Counted from the first letter of the stretch, positions 34,352-44,925 are shown. The stretch is 64,000 nucleotides of DNA from Paenibacillus brevis (GCF_018919145.1 NZ_JAHLQJ010000007.1:1-64000), one strand, 5' to 3'. The notes: generated from the sequence alone by a model not told the origin. Translations and numbers: made by a program.

Positions 34352-34369
34352 GGAAAGCGGGCAACAACT

Positions 34370-34427
34370 AAAAGAAGCAGCCAGGCGGCACTCATTTCAA
34401 GTGCTGCATCAGGCTGCTTCTTTTAAT
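34370..34427. terminator. Bidirectional terminator between LytTR and epimerase genes
   Basis: AAAAGAAGCAGCC pairs with GGCTGCTTCTTTT around a long loop that itself holds GCACT/AGTGC. T-runs lie on both sides of convergent stops. Confidence 0.8.
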
Positions 34428-34433
34428 TTGTCA

Positions 34434-35432
34434 TTAAACCGGCTTCACATAGAAGCGGGATGTCTCTTCCCAGATCTCACCAGCTTTGAGACTGAAAAGG
34501 CCGATCTCCTCGGCAGGCAAATCCACATTCGGGGCATTCACCAGGTTCACATGCGGCTCAGGACAGAAGAATCCGCCTGCTGCTCCGCTATTCCAGACCA
34601 TCCACTGCTTGTATGACGTCCCCACATCATATACAAGCACGACGCCTTCTTTGCGGTCCGTCAGCTCCATCCGGTTTCGCCCATTCTGAGGTACGGCTGT
34701 GTAATGATTATCCATCGCAGCGAAGAACGGGCTAATACCTCCTCCTTGCAGCAACAGTTCCTCCTTGGATAGCTCCTGGAAGTCACCGGTCGGCAGCATC
34801 CGGTCATTCAAGGCCCATCTCTTTCCGATCGTCAGTTTCGCAGTACAGTCTTCGGACGAGCTTCCCTTTGCGAACGGTACATTCACAGCTGTATGGAAGG
34901 CGAGCAGGCAAGGCATCTCTTCCTTCCCATTGTTCTTCACGAACAGATGTTGCCGAAGTCCATCGGCTCCCAAGGAATAGGTCAGCTTGACCGTAAAACG
35001 GAATGGCAGGTATTGATAAATTGCATGCTGTTCATCTACGTCTATTTTCACCGTTACGAAGCTCTCGTGTCCGGTAGCTCCGAATTCTTCAACCTCCCAG
35101 GCTGCCGTATGCAGGAAACCGTGCAGGTGGTTGCCTGTCGCCGTCTCATTGACCGGAAAATTCAGAACCTTCCCCTTCCAAGGAAAGCGGCCGTCTTCAT
35201 ACCGGTTGGGCGGAAAGAGCACCGGAATTCCGTGCACGCCAGGATTATTCTTGAAGCTCTCCATTTCCGACTCAGCCGGCTCCCGCAAAAAGCGGTAACC
35301 GCTTTCGTTATCACGGAAAGCAATCAAATTCCCTCCCACATGCGACAACATGATCGCTTCATATTTCCCCGCCTGAAGCCCGATCGCCGGCTCCCCGTGA
35401 AATACCGTCTCATAAGCTTTGAACTGCGTCAT
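34434..35432 (-). CDS. Aldose 1-epimerase family protein
   Basis: A 332-aa galactose-mutarotase fold. Motifs: GNLIAFRDNESGYRFLREP, GIPVLFPPNRYEDGRF, and HLHGFLHTAAWEVEEFG, where the His pair is typical of the active site. The family converts alpha and beta anomers of hexoses. GGGAGATCAAATA precedes the ATG ending at 35432; the frame opens seven codons earlier. It stands alone. Confidence 0.85.
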   Translation of the reverse strand: MTQFKAYETVFHGEPAIGLQAGKYEAIMLSHVGGNLIAFRDNESGYRFLREPAESEMESFKNNPGVHGIPVLFPPNRYEDGRFPWKGKVLNFPVNETATGNHLHGFLHTAAWEVEEFGATGHESFVTVKIDVDEQHAIYQYLPFRFTVKLTYSLGADGLRQHLFVKNNGKEEMPCLLAFHTAVNVPFAKGSSSEDCTAKLTIGKRWALNDRMLPTGDFQELSKEELLLQGGGISPFFAAMDNHYTAVPQNGRNRMELTDRKEGVVLVYDVGTSYKQWMVWNSGAAGGFFCPEPHVNLVNAPNVDLPAEEIGLFSLKAGEIWEETSRFYVKPV

Positions 35433-35620
35433 TATTTGATCTCCCTTCACCACATTCCTAATCCTTAACTGGACAGGCAGGCTGTTCTGGTACGCATTAT
35501 ATCAAATCATAGCTTCCTTCGTCACCCGGCTCAAGATATGAAAATCAAGATTGCATACATAAAATCCCTACATTTCTGCATACTTCAAATATTCACTTAA
35601 GAAATGGAGTGTCTAAACCG

Positions 35621-36493
35621 ATGAACAGCAGTCGCATGAAAACAACCGCCTTTTGCTTGCTTGTATTTCTGCTAACGGGCATATTGAACGCCTGTGGTGA
35701 TTCCTCGAACGGTTATAATGCACAGTCTCTGCGCGAGGTACACAACACCCAGAACACCTGGCTGCAAATGAATCAATTGGCCGATTCGATGAATCTGCGG
35801 CTTGTCAGCCGGAAGAACCTGATTCAGATGGGCTACACCGACCCGGTCTTCGAGGTGGTAGCTGGACGCAAGGAGGCCTTGTCCTTCGGCAAGCAAGTTA
35901 TGCTCCCTGATGCTCCCATCCGCCATGACGGCTGGGTGTATATCAGCCCGCGCTCAGCGGAGGCCTTGCTGCAAACCTCGATTCAACGGGATGAACCGAC
36001 CGGCAAGGTGACCGTATCTTCGCTTGAACAGGCCCATGGCAACTCCAGCCAGCCCGAATTCGAGGCAGAATCCGATTCCGGACAAATCCGTATCCTGGGT
36101 CTTCCGTCGGACCGTAGCGAGATGGTGTCTTATGCCAAGCGATTTTTAGGTGTTCCTTATGAATTCGGAGCCGCGGATTATTCGACGTCCAAAACCTTTG
36201 ATTGCTCTTCCTTTACTCAGCATATCTATGACCATTTCGGCGTCGACCTCCCCCGCCTCGCACGGGATCAGGCCCAAAAAGGCTCTGCCGTATCCCGAAG
36301 CAGTCTTAAGGCAGGGGATCTGATCTTCTTTACCGTTCCCGGGCGATTCTCCAGTGACAAAATCCCCGGTCATGTCGGTATGTACATCGGAGACGGAAAA
36401 TTCATTCATACCTGGGGAGATCCCGGCGTCCAGATCAGCCCGCTGGATTCGGGATACTGGAACGAACAAATATTGTCCATGCGCCGAATCTAG
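35621..36493 (+). CDS. NlpC/P60 peptidoglycan endopeptidase lipoprotein
   Basis: A 290-aa protein. The lipoprotein signal ends in LNAC (about residue 25). The middle region resembles copper-amine-oxidase-like or SH3-like anchoring segments (VYISPRSAEALL). The C-terminal NlpC/P60 domain has the catalytic Cys in FDCSSFTQHIYDHFG, His in PGHVGMYIGDG and His in KFIHTWGDPG. It probably cuts the gamma-D-Glu to diamino-acid bond of stem peptides at the outer face. GGAGT 9-10 bases upstream supports the ATG at 35621 over GTG at 35609. Confidence 0.85.
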   Translation: MNSSRMKTTAFCLLVFLLTGILNACGDSSNGYNAQSLREVHNTQNTWLQMNQLADSMNLRLVSRKNLIQMGYTDPVFEVVAGRKEALSFGKQVMLPDAPIRHDGWVYISPRSAEALLQTSIQRDEPTGKVTVSSLEQAHGNSSQPEFEAESDSGQIRILGLPSDRSEMVSYAKRFLGVPYEFGAADYSTSKTFDCSSFTQHIYDHFGVDLPRLARDQAQKGSAVSRSSLKAGDLIFFTVPGRFSSDKIPGHVGMYIGDGKFIHTWGDPGVQISPLDSGYWNEQILSMRRI

Positions 36494-36646
36494 TCATCAA
36501 GCCTCTATAAGGATACTACTAGGCCGCTCTGGCACTGGATGCCGGGCGGCTATCCCTGCTTTGTGTACAAATTTCACATTCATGCTCATCCACAGTATAA
36601 TTAATTCTAGGTAAATACATATAGACACAAGGAGACCGAATGATCG

Positions 36647-37570
36647 ATGGATGAACTGAAAAAAGCCTATGAGATTCTGGGCCTTTCCGAGAGCGCTTCC
36701 CGGGAGGAATTGGACCGTGAATTTGATATTCTGATCCGCAAATCCCGCTCCCGTAAGCCTGCTGAGCATACTGCGGAGAACCAACCGGATGAGTACGAGC
36801 TCAAGCTGAAGGCCTACAGAACGATTATCGACTATGAAGAAAAGAAAAAGATCGAAGAGCTTAGCCGGGAGCGTTACTCCAAATGGGGCAGATTTGCCGG
36901 CACCGCAGAAAAAAGCAATGATTTTTTCAGAATTCATAAGACCAAAATCATAATCGGAATCATCTCAGTTATCGTTGTTGTTTTTGGAATTACAGCCATT
37001 ATGAACAACTTGGAGGAGAAACGCCGGATCGCGGCTCTTCCCCCGCTCGATTTATCCGTCATGTTCCTTGGCACCTTCATGTCTGATGACAGCAAAGGCG
37101 GGGATAGCGCACTAGAGGATGCCTTCACAGCAACGATGCCCGATTGGCAGCGTACAGAGGTGGAGCTCGTCTATCTGCCTTCGCAAGAGGGAGATGTGAT
37201 TGGATCCCAGGATATCGCATTTCAGCAGAAAGCGATGGCCCTGCTCTCTACGGAGCGTCCAGACGTGTATATTGTTGACGAGAGCGCATTAGACTGGCTG
37301 ATTAACAGCGGCCTGTTTATGAACCTGGACGAAGATGCGAGCGGTGAACTCAAGCCGCTATTACACGAGGACTCCATCGTTACGGGGAGATCTGAAGAGG
37401 ATACTGAGGATCACATCTACGGCATTCGGGTAAAGGATAGCGAACTGGCCAAGCAGCTTCCACTGTATCTGCCAGATATGATTGTGACTATCCGGTTCGA
37501 CTCCGAGAACAAAGACAAGGCTGTGGAATTGATTAAACGTTATCTGGAGACGACTCCTGCCTCGGAATAA
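36647..37570 (+). CDS. Membrane protein with J-like N-domain and extracytoplasmic binding-type domain
   Basis: A 307-aa protein. Residues 1-75 look like a J domain (LKKAYEILGLSESASREELD) but the HPD loop that stimulates Hsp70 is missing. A single membrane helix follows at about residues 102-123 (IIIGIISVIVVVFGITAIM). The outer domain, residues 135-307, resembles the end of a solute-binding protein (PDVYIVDESALDWLINSGLF). No transporter gene is next to it. It could sense something outside and pass it to a cytosolic partner; this is speculation. The ribosome site is AAGGAGACC. Confidence 0.7.
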   Translation: MDELKKAYEILGLSESASREELDREFDILIRKSRSRKPAEHTAENQPDEYELKLKAYRTIIDYEEKKKIEELSRERYSKWGRFAGTAEKSNDFFRIHKTKIIIGIISVIVVVFGITAIMNNLEEKRRIAALPPLDLSVMFLGTFMSDDSKGGDSALEDAFTATMPDWQRTEVELVYLPSQEGDVIGSQDIAFQQKAMALLSTERPDVYIVDESALDWLINSGLFMNLDEDASGELKPLLHEDSIVTGRSEEDTEDHIYGIRVKDSELAKQLPLYLPDMIVTIRFDSENKDKAVELIKRYLETTPASE

Positions 37571-37579
37571 AGCTTAGTT

Positions 37580-37603
37580 CAGGCGCCTCCGGCGCCTGTT
37601 TTT
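37580..37603 (+). terminator. Intrinsic terminator after the J-like protein gene
   Basis: CAGGCGCC and GGCGCCTG form an 8-bp stem with loop TCC, followed by TTTTTA. It lies 10 bases after the stop. Confidence 0.85.
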
Positions 37604-37656
37604 ATGGATGAAGAAAAGAATTGAATTTAGGGAACGCTTCCCTTACAATAAGATTA

Positions 37657-37673
37657 TGAACGCGCGTTTATAA
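37657..37673 (+). promoter_or_regulatory. LacI-type operator O1
   Basis: TGAACGCGCGTTTATAA contains the palindrome AACGCGCGTT. It lies 14 bases before the TTG start of the LacI gene. The identical 17-bp sequence occurs inverted at 38803-38819 before cellobiose phosphorylase. Another palindrome, GGGAACGCTTCCC, is at 37630-37642. Confidence 0.75.
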
Positions 37674-37686
37674 GAGGTGAACAGCA

Positions 37687-38745
37687 TTGCGCAGCGAAGA
37701 TATCGCAAAATTAGCCGGAGTATCCCGCAGCACGGTATCCCGGGTCATCAACAACTACGCCAACGTGCCTGAGGCGACAAAAGCGAAAGTGCTGCGTATT
37801 ATCGAGCAATATCAATATGAGCCGAACAGCTTCGCCAGAGCCCTTGCAGGCAAGCGGACAGACACGATTGGCCTGTTCGCCATTAGTATGAATGAACGGG
37901 AAAATGCAAGCCGAATCTATCAGAACAGCTACTTCGGACCGATCGTTGATCTAGTGGTCGATACGGCAAACTCCCTGGGCTACTATGTGCTTATTCATAC
38001 CGTCTATTCTCCCGGCGATTTTCAGAAAATCAAGCAGGCTTACCAACAGAAACGGATCGACGGCGGCATTCTTGTCGGTACCCAGAAGGATAGTGAGTCG
38101 GTCCGTGAGATGGTTGGCCAGGAGGCCCCTCTCGTCCTGATCGATTACGATATCTCCGAGATTATGGCTGAACGCTTGAACAAAAATCATTTAGCCGTCA
38201 TTAACTCTATGGACTATGAGGGCACAGTCCATGCTATTGAGTATTTGATTGAGCTTGGCCACCGGAGCATCGGCATCATGAAAGGAAGAATGAGTACATT
38301 TTCGGGCAGGGAACGCTACGTCGCCTATGAAGATACGCTGCGCAAGCACGGGCTTCCTCTTCAGGAGGAATTCATTCTTGAGGGGGATTTCTTGAAGGAA
38401 ACCGCCTACCAAGAGGCCGAGCGGCTTGCCGTTAGCGGGATATGGCCTACTGCCCTGTTCTGCTGCAACGATGATATGGCGATTTCAGCGATGGAGGCCT
38501 TCACAGCGCATGACATCCGAATCCCCGATGATCTGTCTGTGGTCGGTTTTGACGATGTAGAGCTTGCAGGCCGCATGAATCCCAAGCTTACCTCGGTCAA
38601 GCTGCCGATTCATGCGATGGCAACGGCTGCCGTAGAAAAGGTCATTGCTCTATGCAACGCAGAGGAATCGGCGTTCAGCACGCTGAGCTTCCCTACTACC
38701 CTGATCGTTAGGGAATCCTGCAGGGAGCTTAAGGAGCACGAGTAA
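37687..38745 (+). CDS. LacI-family regulator of cellobiose phosphorylase
   Basis: A 352-aa protein. The N-terminal HTH is IAKLAGVSRSTVSRVINNYA and the hinge follows at residues 45-60. The sugar-binding part shows DGGILVGTQKDS, GHRSIGIMKGR, and PDDLSVVGFDDVELAG. It starts at TTG with AGAGGTG upstream. Identical operators before this gene and before the next gene point to autoregulation plus control of cellobiose phosphorylase. The inducer is probably cellobiose or a derivative. Confidence 0.85.
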   Translation: MRSEDIAKLAGVSRSTVSRVINNYANVPEATKAKVLRIIEQYQYEPNSFARALAGKRTDTIGLFAISMNERENASRIYQNSYFGPIVDLVVDTANSLGYYVLIHTVYSPGDFQKIKQAYQQKRIDGGILVGTQKDSESVREMVGQEAPLVLIDYDISEIMAERLNKNHLAVINSMDYEGTVHAIEYLIELGHRSIGIMKGRMSTFSGRERYVAYEDTLRKHGLPLQEEFILEGDFLKETAYQEAERLAVSGIWPTALFCCNDDMAISAMEAFTAHDIRIPDDLSVVGFDDVELAGRMNPKLTSVKLPIHAMATAAVEKVIALCNAEESAFSTLSFPTTLIVRESCRELKEHE

Positions 38746-38771
38746 CCGCACCGCAGCAGGCTCCACTTGCC

Positions 38772-38796
38772 TTGCCCTTTCGGGGGCAATCTTTTC
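38772..38796 (+). terminator. Short terminator after the LacI gene
   Basis: TTGCCC and GGGCAA form a 6-bp stem with loop TTTCGG, followed by TCTTTT. It separates the regulator from the phosphorylase, which then has its own operator-controlled promoter. Confidence 0.6.
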
Positions 38797-38802
38797 CGCC
38801 TA

Positions 38803-38819
38803 TTATAAACGCGCGTTCA
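38803..38819 (+). promoter_or_regulatory. LacI-type operator O2
   Basis: TTATAAACGCGCGTTCA is the exact reverse complement of the operator at 37657-37673. It lies 22 bases before the cellobiose phosphorylase start, so bound repressor would block the transcription start region. Confidence 0.75.
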
Positions 38820-38841
38820 CAAAAGAAGGGAGAGTATTTTG

Positions 38842-41283
38842 ATGAAATACGGTAATTTTGATGATATCCGTAAAGAGTATGTAATCGACACGCCGAAAAC
38901 ACCTTACCCTTGGATCAACTATCTGGGCAATGAGCAATTTTTCGGGCTGATCTCCAATACAGCCGGCGGGTACACCTTTTATCGCGACGCCCGTCTGCGC
39001 CGCCTCACCCGCTACCGCTATAACAATATTCCGCTTGACACTGGCGGCCGTTATTACTATTTGTGCGACCATGACAACAACGATTTCTGGACACCGGGCT
39101 GGATGCCGGTCAAGCGCGAACTTGACTTCTACGAATGCCGCCACGGGCTGGGATATACCTCTATTACAGGAGAAAGAGGCGGCATCTCTGTCTCGCAATT
39201 AGCCTTTATTCCACTTGGATATACGGGCGAGGTCCACCGTTTGACAGTGAAAAATACCAGTTCCGCCAATAAAACCGTCTCCCTCTTCTCTTTTGCCGAG
39301 TTCTGTCTCTGGAATGCGCAGGATGACATGACCAACTTCCAACGCAATCTCAGCACGGGCGAGGTTGAAGTCAAGGACTCTGTCATTTACCACAAGACCG
39401 AATACCGTGAACGCAGAAACCATTATGCCTTCTATTCGGTGAACCGCGCGATTGACGGCTTCGATACGGACCGCGAGTCCTTTGTAGGCCTGTACAACGG
39501 TCTTCATGAACCTCAAGTGGTTGTTGAAGGTAAGGCCTCGAACTCAGTCGCAAGCGGCTGGTCTCCCATCGGCTCTCATGAAGTAAAGCTGACCCTCGCC
39601 CCTGGCGAAGAGCAAAGTCTGGTATTTATCCTCGGCTATGTGGAAGTGCCTGAAGAAGACAAATGGGAAGCGCCAAGCGTGATTAACAAGAAGCCTGCGC
39701 TGGCCATGATCGATCAGTTCGCTACCGATACCGACGTGGATCGTGCGCTTGAAGCGCTGGCAACCTACTGGGACGGTCTGCTGTCCAAGTATCAAATTAA
39801 CAGCGGCGATGACAAGCTGAACCGGATGGTTAACATTTGGAATCCGTATCAGTGCATGGTTACATTCAATATGTCCCGCTCCGCCTCTTATTTCGAATCC
39901 GGCATCGGACGGGGAATGGGCTTCCGGGATTCCAACCAGGATCTGCTCGGCTTCGTCCACCAAATTCCGGAGCGTGCGAGAGAACGGATCCTTGATATTG
40001 CAGCCACTCAATTTGAAGACGGCAGCGCCTACCATCAGTACCAGCCGTTGACGAAGAAAGGAAATAACGAGGTCGGCAGCGGCTTCAATGATGATCCGCT
40101 CTGGCTCGTGCTCGGAACAGCTGCTTATATCAAAGAGACCGGCGATGTCAGCATTCTCGACGAGCAAGTGCCGTTCGACAGCAACCCGGACAATACGGCC
40201 ACGTTGTTCGAGCATTTGAAGCGCTCTTACTATCATGTCATCCACAATCTCGGACCTCACGGCTTGCCGCTGATTGGCCGCGCCGACTGGAATGACTGTC
40301 TGAACCTGAACTGCTTCTCCAAGGAGCCGGGTGAATCGTTCCAGACTACCGAGAATATCGCGGGCGGAACAGCAGAGTCGGTGTTTATCGCCGGTTTGTT
40401 CGTCTACGTAAGCCCGGACTTCATCGAAATTTGCCGGATGCGCGGATTGGATCAGGAGGCTGCTGAAGCGAAAGACCATATGGAGAGCATGCGTGCCATT
40501 ACGCTGGAGCATGGATTTGACGGGGATTGGTTCCTGCGCGCCTATGACCATTACGGGCAGAAAATCGGCAGCAAGGAGAATGAAGAAGGGCAAATTTTCA
40601 TTGAGCCGCAAGGAATTTGCGTGATGGCCGGCATCGGCGTTGAAGAAGGATTGGCCGACAAGGCCATGGTCTCTGTAGCCGAGAGACTGGATACCCAGTA
40701 TGGTATCGTGCTTCAACAGCCTGCCTACTCGAAATATTATCTGAACCTCGGAGAAATTTCGACGTATCCGCCAGGCTACAAGGAAAATGCCGGTATCTTC
40801 TGTCATAACAATCCTTGGATTATGATTGCCGAGACCGTGCTTGGACACGGCGACAGAGCCTTCGAGATTTACTCGAAAATTGCTCCGGCATATCTTGAGG
40901 AGATTAGCGAAGTTCACCGGATGGAGCCATATGTATACTCTCAGATGATTGCAGGTAAGGATGCGGTTCGTCATGGGGAAGCCAAAAACTCATGGCTGAC
41001 AGGTACAGCCGCGTGGAACTATGTGGCTATTACGCAAGCCATTTTAGGTATTCAGGCTGATTTTACCGGACTGAAGGTTGACCCTTGTATTCCTTCCGCT
41101 TGGGATGGATATGAAATCACCCGGGTCTACCGCGGCGATACGTACGTAATCAAGATTGAAAATCCGGGCCACGTCAGCAAAGGCGTTAAGAGCATGAGTG
41201 TGGACGGAAAAGAAGTACAGGGCAATATCATCAAGCCAATTAGCGACGGTGGTGTGCATCAGGTCCTTGTCATTCTGGGATAA
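38842..41283 (+). CDS. Cellobiose phosphorylase (GH94)
   Basis: An 813-aa enzyme of normal GH94 length. It splits cellobiose with phosphate to glucose 1-phosphate and glucose inside the cell, saving ATP. Visible landmarks: [36 protein letters not shown], and the catalytic Asp in [15 protein letters not shown], plus [17 protein letters not shown] near the end. ATG 38842 has GGGAGAG 7 bases upstream; a TTG one codon earlier is possible. No cellobiose ABC transporter is adjacent, so uptake must be encoded elsewhere. It is regulated by the upstream LacI protein. Confidence 0.92.
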   Translation: MKYGNFDDIRKEYVIDTPKTPYPWINYLGNEQFFGLISNTAGGYTFYRDARLRRLTRYRYNNIPLDTGGRYYYLCDHDNNDFWTPGWMPVKRELDFYECRHGLGYTSITGERGGISVSQLAFIPLGYTGEVHRLTVKNTSSANKTVSLFSFAEFCLWNAQDDMTNFQRNLSTGEVEVKDSVIYHKTEYRERRNHYAFYSVNRAIDGFDTDRESFVGLYNGLHEPQVVVEGKASNSVASGWSPIGSHEVKLTLAPGEEQSLVFILGYVEVPEEDKWEAPSVINKKPALAMIDQFATDTDVDRALEALATYWDGLLSKYQINSGDDKLNRMVNIWNPYQCMVTFNMSRSASYFESGIGRGMGFRDSNQDLLGFVHQIPERARERILDIAATQFEDGSAYHQYQPLTKKGNNEVGSGFNDDPLWLVLGTAAYIKETGDVSILDEQVPFDSNPDNTATLFEHLKRSYYHVIHNLGPHGLPLIGRADWNDCLNLNCFSKEPGESFQTTENIAGGTAESVFIAGLFVYVSPDFIEICRMRGLDQEAAEAKDHMESMRAITLEHGFDGDWFLRAYDHYGQKIGSKENEEGQIFIEPQGICVMAGIGVEEGLADKAMVSVAERLDTQYGIVLQQPAYSKYYLNLGEISTYPPGYKENAGIFCHNNPWIMIAETVLGHGDRAFEIYSKIAPAYLEEISEVHRMEPYVYSQMIAGKDAVRHGEAKNSWLTGTAAWNYVAITQAILGIQADFTGLKVDPCIPSAWDGYEITRVYRGDTYVIKIENPGHVSKGVKSMSVDGKEVQGNIIKPISDGGVHQVLVILG

Positions 41284-41297
41284 GACAGGATTACACA

Positions 41298-41335
41298 AAT
41301 CCCGGACAACTTTCGACGTTGTCCGGGATTTTTTA
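41298..41335 (+). terminator. Intrinsic terminator after cellobiose phosphorylase
   Basis: AATCCCGGACAAC and GTTGTCCGGGATT form a 13-bp perfect stem with a 7-base loop, followed by TTTTTA. Very strong. Confidence 0.92.
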
Positions 41336-41407
41336 TGTATCCCCTTTCACAGAACGATGCTATAATCAATGGTAGTTATATCCTAATCTCAAGGAGGCAT
41401 CATACAT

Positions 41408-42658
41408 ATGACATGGTTCAACAGACTCCCTCTAGCCAAGAAGATCCCTGCCGCTTGTTACCTTGTTGCTGCATTGTTTGCCGTACCAGTGCTTGTCGTA
41501 TTCGCACTGATCGGTAAGCTCGTAATAGGGTTAATCGTTATTATCGTTTTGGCAGCGCTTACCTATCCGCTTACCCGTTACGTCCAAGGCGCCTTGCTAG
41601 GCTCCTTCAGCGACATCACCAATGCCTCTGCCAAGATTGCAAAAGGCGACTTTACCAGCCGAATCATGGAGTCCGGTGGCATGGAGGATTTGAACAAAGC
41701 ATTTAACAGCATGGTGGACAAGCTCCGCAAAATTTTGCAAGAGACTTCCGAGATTACACAGAAGGTTATGGACTCGACCCGATCTATTGCTGATCGAAGT
41801 CAGGAATTAACAAGTGTAATGACCCAGGTGGCCCAATCATCCAACGAGTTGGCGCTTGGCGCGAATTCAATCTCCGAGGATGTCAGCGGCATGAAAGACT
41901 CTATCGGAGAGATTGAAAGAAAGGTTAGTAATTATACGGATTCGACAAGAGAAATGAACAACCGCTCAATCGATATGCTGGAGCTTGTGGAAAAAGGACG
42001 CGAATCCGTCTCCATGCAGTCCGAAGGCATGCGCAAAAATATTGAAGCGACTGGAAAGGTTGCCGAGTCTATTGAGGAGCTTGCCAAAAACGCCAGAGGC
42101 ATCACGAAAATAACCGCAACAATTTCTGAAATCGCCGAACAGACCAACCTGCTCTCTCTGAACGCCTCGATTGAAGCCGCACGGGCCGGCGAGCACGGAG
42201 CCGGCTTTGCAGTAGTTGCTCAAGAGGTCCGCAAGCTGGCTGAAGAGTCTACCGCTTCGACGAAGGAAGTATTCAATCTGGTCCGCAGTATTGAGCAGGA
42301 TATCAAGCTGGCTGACAATAATATTAAAATTAACGAAGAGGTAGTACGTCAACAGAATGAAATGATTATGGAATCGGAACGTATCTTCGCGGAAATTGTA
42401 CAGAGTGTTCAATACATATCCGAAGAAATATCCGCATTCTCCAAGGAAAGTGAATCGATGCTGGAGAGCGCTCATAATATTTCGTCCTCGATTCAGAATA
42501 TCTCTGCGATTACCCAAGAATCGGCTGCCGGTACAGAGCAAGTATCCGCTTCAATGAACGAGCAAATCGGGGCCATCCAGAAGATGAGTGAAGAGACAGA
42601 AGCTATGAAAAACGCTGTGTTCCAGCTGCAAAAGACAATTCACATCTTCAAATTCTAA
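41408..42658 (+). CDS. Methyl-accepting chemotaxis protein without an external sensor domain
   Basis: A 416-aa protein. Two membrane helices lie close together near residues 15-60, with no room for an extracellular domain. A HAMP-like linker follows ([17 protein letters not shown]). The signalling hairpin is [20 protein letters not shown] and [20 protein letters not shown]. It probably senses membrane state, energy or a cytoplasmic partner. The ribosome site is AAGGAGGCATC. Monocistronic. Confidence 0.88.
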   Translation: MTWFNRLPLAKKIPAACYLVAALFAVPVLVVFALIGKLVIGLIVIIVLAALTYPLTRYVQGALLGSFSDITNASAKIAKGDFTSRIMESGGMEDLNKAFNSMVDKLRKILQETSEITQKVMDSTRSIADRSQELTSVMTQVAQSSNELALGANSISEDVSGMKDSIGEIERKVSNYTDSTREMNNRSIDMLELVEKGRESVSMQSEGMRKNIEATGKVAESIEELAKNARGITKITATISEIAEQTNLLSLNASIEAARAGEHGAGFAVVAQEVRKLAEESTASTKEVFNLVRSIEQDIKLADNNIKINEEVVRQQNEMIMESERIFAEIVQSVQYISEEISAFSKESESMLESAHNISSSIQNISAITQESAAGTEQVSASMNEQIGAIQKMSEETEAMKNAVFQLQKTIHIFKF

Positions 42659-42681
42659 GTTAGACATGGATTGAAGAACTA

Positions 42682-42726
42682 AAAAGCAGATGCCTTCGGC
42701 CGAACCGGAAGCATCTGCTTTTTTTG
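42682..42726. terminator. Terminator after the chemotaxis gene
   Basis: AAAAGCAGATGC pairs with GCATCTGCTTTTTTT around CTTCGGCCGAACCGGAA, whose inner TTCGG/CCGAA can also pair. It is shared with the convergent alpha-galactosidase gene. Confidence 0.85.
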
Positions 42727-44925
42727 TTAGCTCTTGTCGGTAGCTTTAAGATGAATCCAGGTGCTGGAAAAATCACCACGAACCTCATGCATCGGTAAGC
42801 CGGCATACATTAACCGGTCACCCCCATATACTTCTCCCCCTTGAACCCGTTGATAGTTACGGTGAGGATCTAGTCCTTCCAGCTTAACCCGGGAGAGCGG
42901 GGCATTCGGCTCGGCCAGCACACGGAAATACAACAGCAGCGCTTCACTACGGTCGGGGCTGACAAACATCCAGGCAGTTACATTCCCCTCGAACGGGCTT
43001 AGCAGGCGGTACATTTCTCCTTGCTGCACCAACCCCCGTAATTTCTTATAGGCCTCTACCTGGGATTTAACTATCTCGCGCTCCTCCTCGGTAAACTTGG
43101 TCAAGTCCAGCTCATAACCAAAGTTACCCGACATGGCCACATCTCCCCGGAAAGATAGCGGGGTTGTTCGGCCCACCTGATGATTAGGTACCGCAGATAC
43201 GTGAGCTCCCATGGTAGATACCGGGTACACCAGACTTGTACCGTACTGGATTTTCAAGCGTTCCGCCCCATCTGTATCATCACTTGTCCAGGTCTGAGGC
43301 ATGTAATAAAGCATGCCAGGGTCGAAGCGGCCCCCGCCACCAGAGCAGCTCTCAAACAGGATATGCGGAAAGCTTGCCGTCAAACGCTCCAGCAGCTCAT
43401 ACAGACCGAGAATATACCGGTGAGCAACCTCCTTCTGTCTATCGCCAGGCGCAAGCGCTGAACCAATTTCCGTCATGTTCCGGTTCATATCCCATTTCAC
43501 ATAAGACACAGGCACGGAAGCGTAAATATCGCTTAACTGGTCATACAGATAATTTCGGACATCTTCTCTGGACAGGTCCAGAACAAGCTGTTCTCTCCCC
43601 TCCGTACGGCGCCGCCCGGGAACATGGAGACACCAGTCAGGATGACTGCGGTACAAATCGCTGTCTGGCGATACCATTTCGGGCTCGAACCACAATCCGA
43701 ATTGCAGGCCAGCCTTCTCCACGCGCTCAGCCAGGTCCTTCAATCCGCGTGGGAGCTTTCTCCGATCCTCGACCCAATCACCCAGCGATGAATTGTCACT
43801 GTCTCTGTGACCAAACCAGCCGTCATCCAGAACGAAGAGTTCTATGCCCAATTCACGGCCCGCCAGCGCTATGGATTCTATTTTGTCTGCATTGAAGTTA
43901 AAATAAGTGGCTTCCCAGTTGTTCACAAGAATCGGACGCTCGCGGTCCCGATGTGTGCCGCGGCACAAACGGGTACGATATAGCCGGTGATAGGTTCTGG
44001 ACATTCCGCCCAGCCCCTCGCTTGAATAGACCATCACAACCTCCGGAGCTTGAAAGACCTCGCTCGGCGCAAGATTCCAGGCAAAATCAAAGGGCTGCAG
44101 GCCGATCTGCATTCGGGCTGTTCCGAACTGATCCACCTCTGCCTCGGCGATAAAGTTGCCGCTGTACACTAGACTGAACCCGTATACTTCTCCTTGACGC
44201 TCATCTGCCTCGGGACGCAGTAAGGCCATGAACGGACTATGCTGATGCGAGCTGGAGCCTCTGCGGCTGCCAATTCCGGTCATGCCCGGTGCCAGTCTCC
44301 GCCGCTGGATATGACGCTCACGAGCCCATGCCCCTGACAAGTACAAGGCATCAAAGTCAGCATCAGGAAAGTCTACAGACGCGCTCAGCACTCGTTCGAG
44401 TTCCAGTGTCTCCTGCCCATCATTGCGAAGCTTGACGGATCTGGTTATCGCATTAAAGCCATTGAATACGGTATAGCTCAATTCGACCGTAAGCCCCGTA
44501 ACGGGATCTGCAAGCACCAACAGCAATGTATCTGCTTCATCATTCTGCTCCGTATAAACTGATGGGAGCCCCTCCAGCCTTGGCTTACCCGGTACGATGA
44601 AGTGGGAATGATATTTCAACTCAGTAATTCTGCTGCCATCACTTAATTTCACCTGATAGGCAGGACTTCTGAAATCGCTGGTTCCATATTGGGGATATTC
44701 CTGAGGCAATGTATCCAGCGACAAGGTCTTATCTTCTCTCACCGGATTCGGGCAGAACGAGCTGCGTTCAACCCGTATGAGCATTCCTGCTAGATTGGCA
44801 TCCTCCCTCAGCTTCGGCCCATAATAGACTTGCGCAGCATATCCGTGAATGAGTTGAATGATATAGCTGGAGTTTTGGGATTGCAGATGAAAGATCCCCT
44901 GTTCTTCATTATAAAAAATAGGCAT
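42727..44925 (-). CDS. Alpha-galactosidase (GH36)
   Basis: A 732-aa intracellular enzyme of the AgaA/MelA-GH36 type that removes alpha-galactose from raffinose-type sugars. The nucleophile is in VKWDMNRN, the acid/base in TWTSDDTDGAERL. Family text also includes NNWEATYFNF, LDDGWFGHRDSDNSSLGDW and GLWFEPEMVSPDS. AGGAGGGTAC precedes the ATG ending at 44925; the frame opens 22 codons further. It lies alone; no transporter is adjacent. Confidence 0.92.
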   Translation of the reverse strand: MPIFYNEEQGIFHLQSQNSSYIIQLIHGYAAQVYYGPKLREDANLAGMLIRVERSSFCPNPVREDKTLSLDTLPQEYPQYGTSDFRSPAYQVKLSDGSRITELKYHSHFIVPGKPRLEGLPSVYTEQNDEADTLLLVLADPVTGLTVELSYTVFNGFNAITRSVKLRNDGQETLELERVLSASVDFPDADFDALYLSGAWARERHIQRRRLAPGMTGIGSRRGSSSHQHSPFMALLRPEADERQGEVYGFSLVYSGNFIAEAEVDQFGTARMQIGLQPFDFAWNLAPSEVFQAPEVVMVYSSEGLGGMSRTYHRLYRTRLCRGTHRDRERPILVNNWEATYFNFNADKIESIALAGRELGIELFVLDDGWFGHRDSDNSSLGDWVEDRRKLPRGLKDLAERVEKAGLQFGLWFEPEMVSPDSDLYRSHPDWCLHVPGRRRTEGREQLVLDLSREDVRNYLYDQLSDIYASVPVSYVKWDMNRNMTEIGSALAPGDRQKEVAHRYILGLYELLERLTASFPHILFESCSGGGGRFDPGMLYYMPQTWTSDDTDGAERLKIQYGTSLVYPVSTMGAHVSAVPNHQVGRTTPLSFRGDVAMSGNFGYELDLTKFTEEEREIVKSQVEAYKKLRGLVQQGEMYRLLSPFEGNVTAWMFVSPDRSEALLLYFRVLAEPNAPLSRVKLEGLDPHRNYQRVQGGEVYGGDRLMYAGLPMHEVRGDFSSTWIHLKATDKS

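Noticed and set aside
39544-40974. 476-aa minus-strand ORF
   Set aside because: A long shadow opposite cellobiose phosphorylase, caused by its codon bias; no start signal or family.
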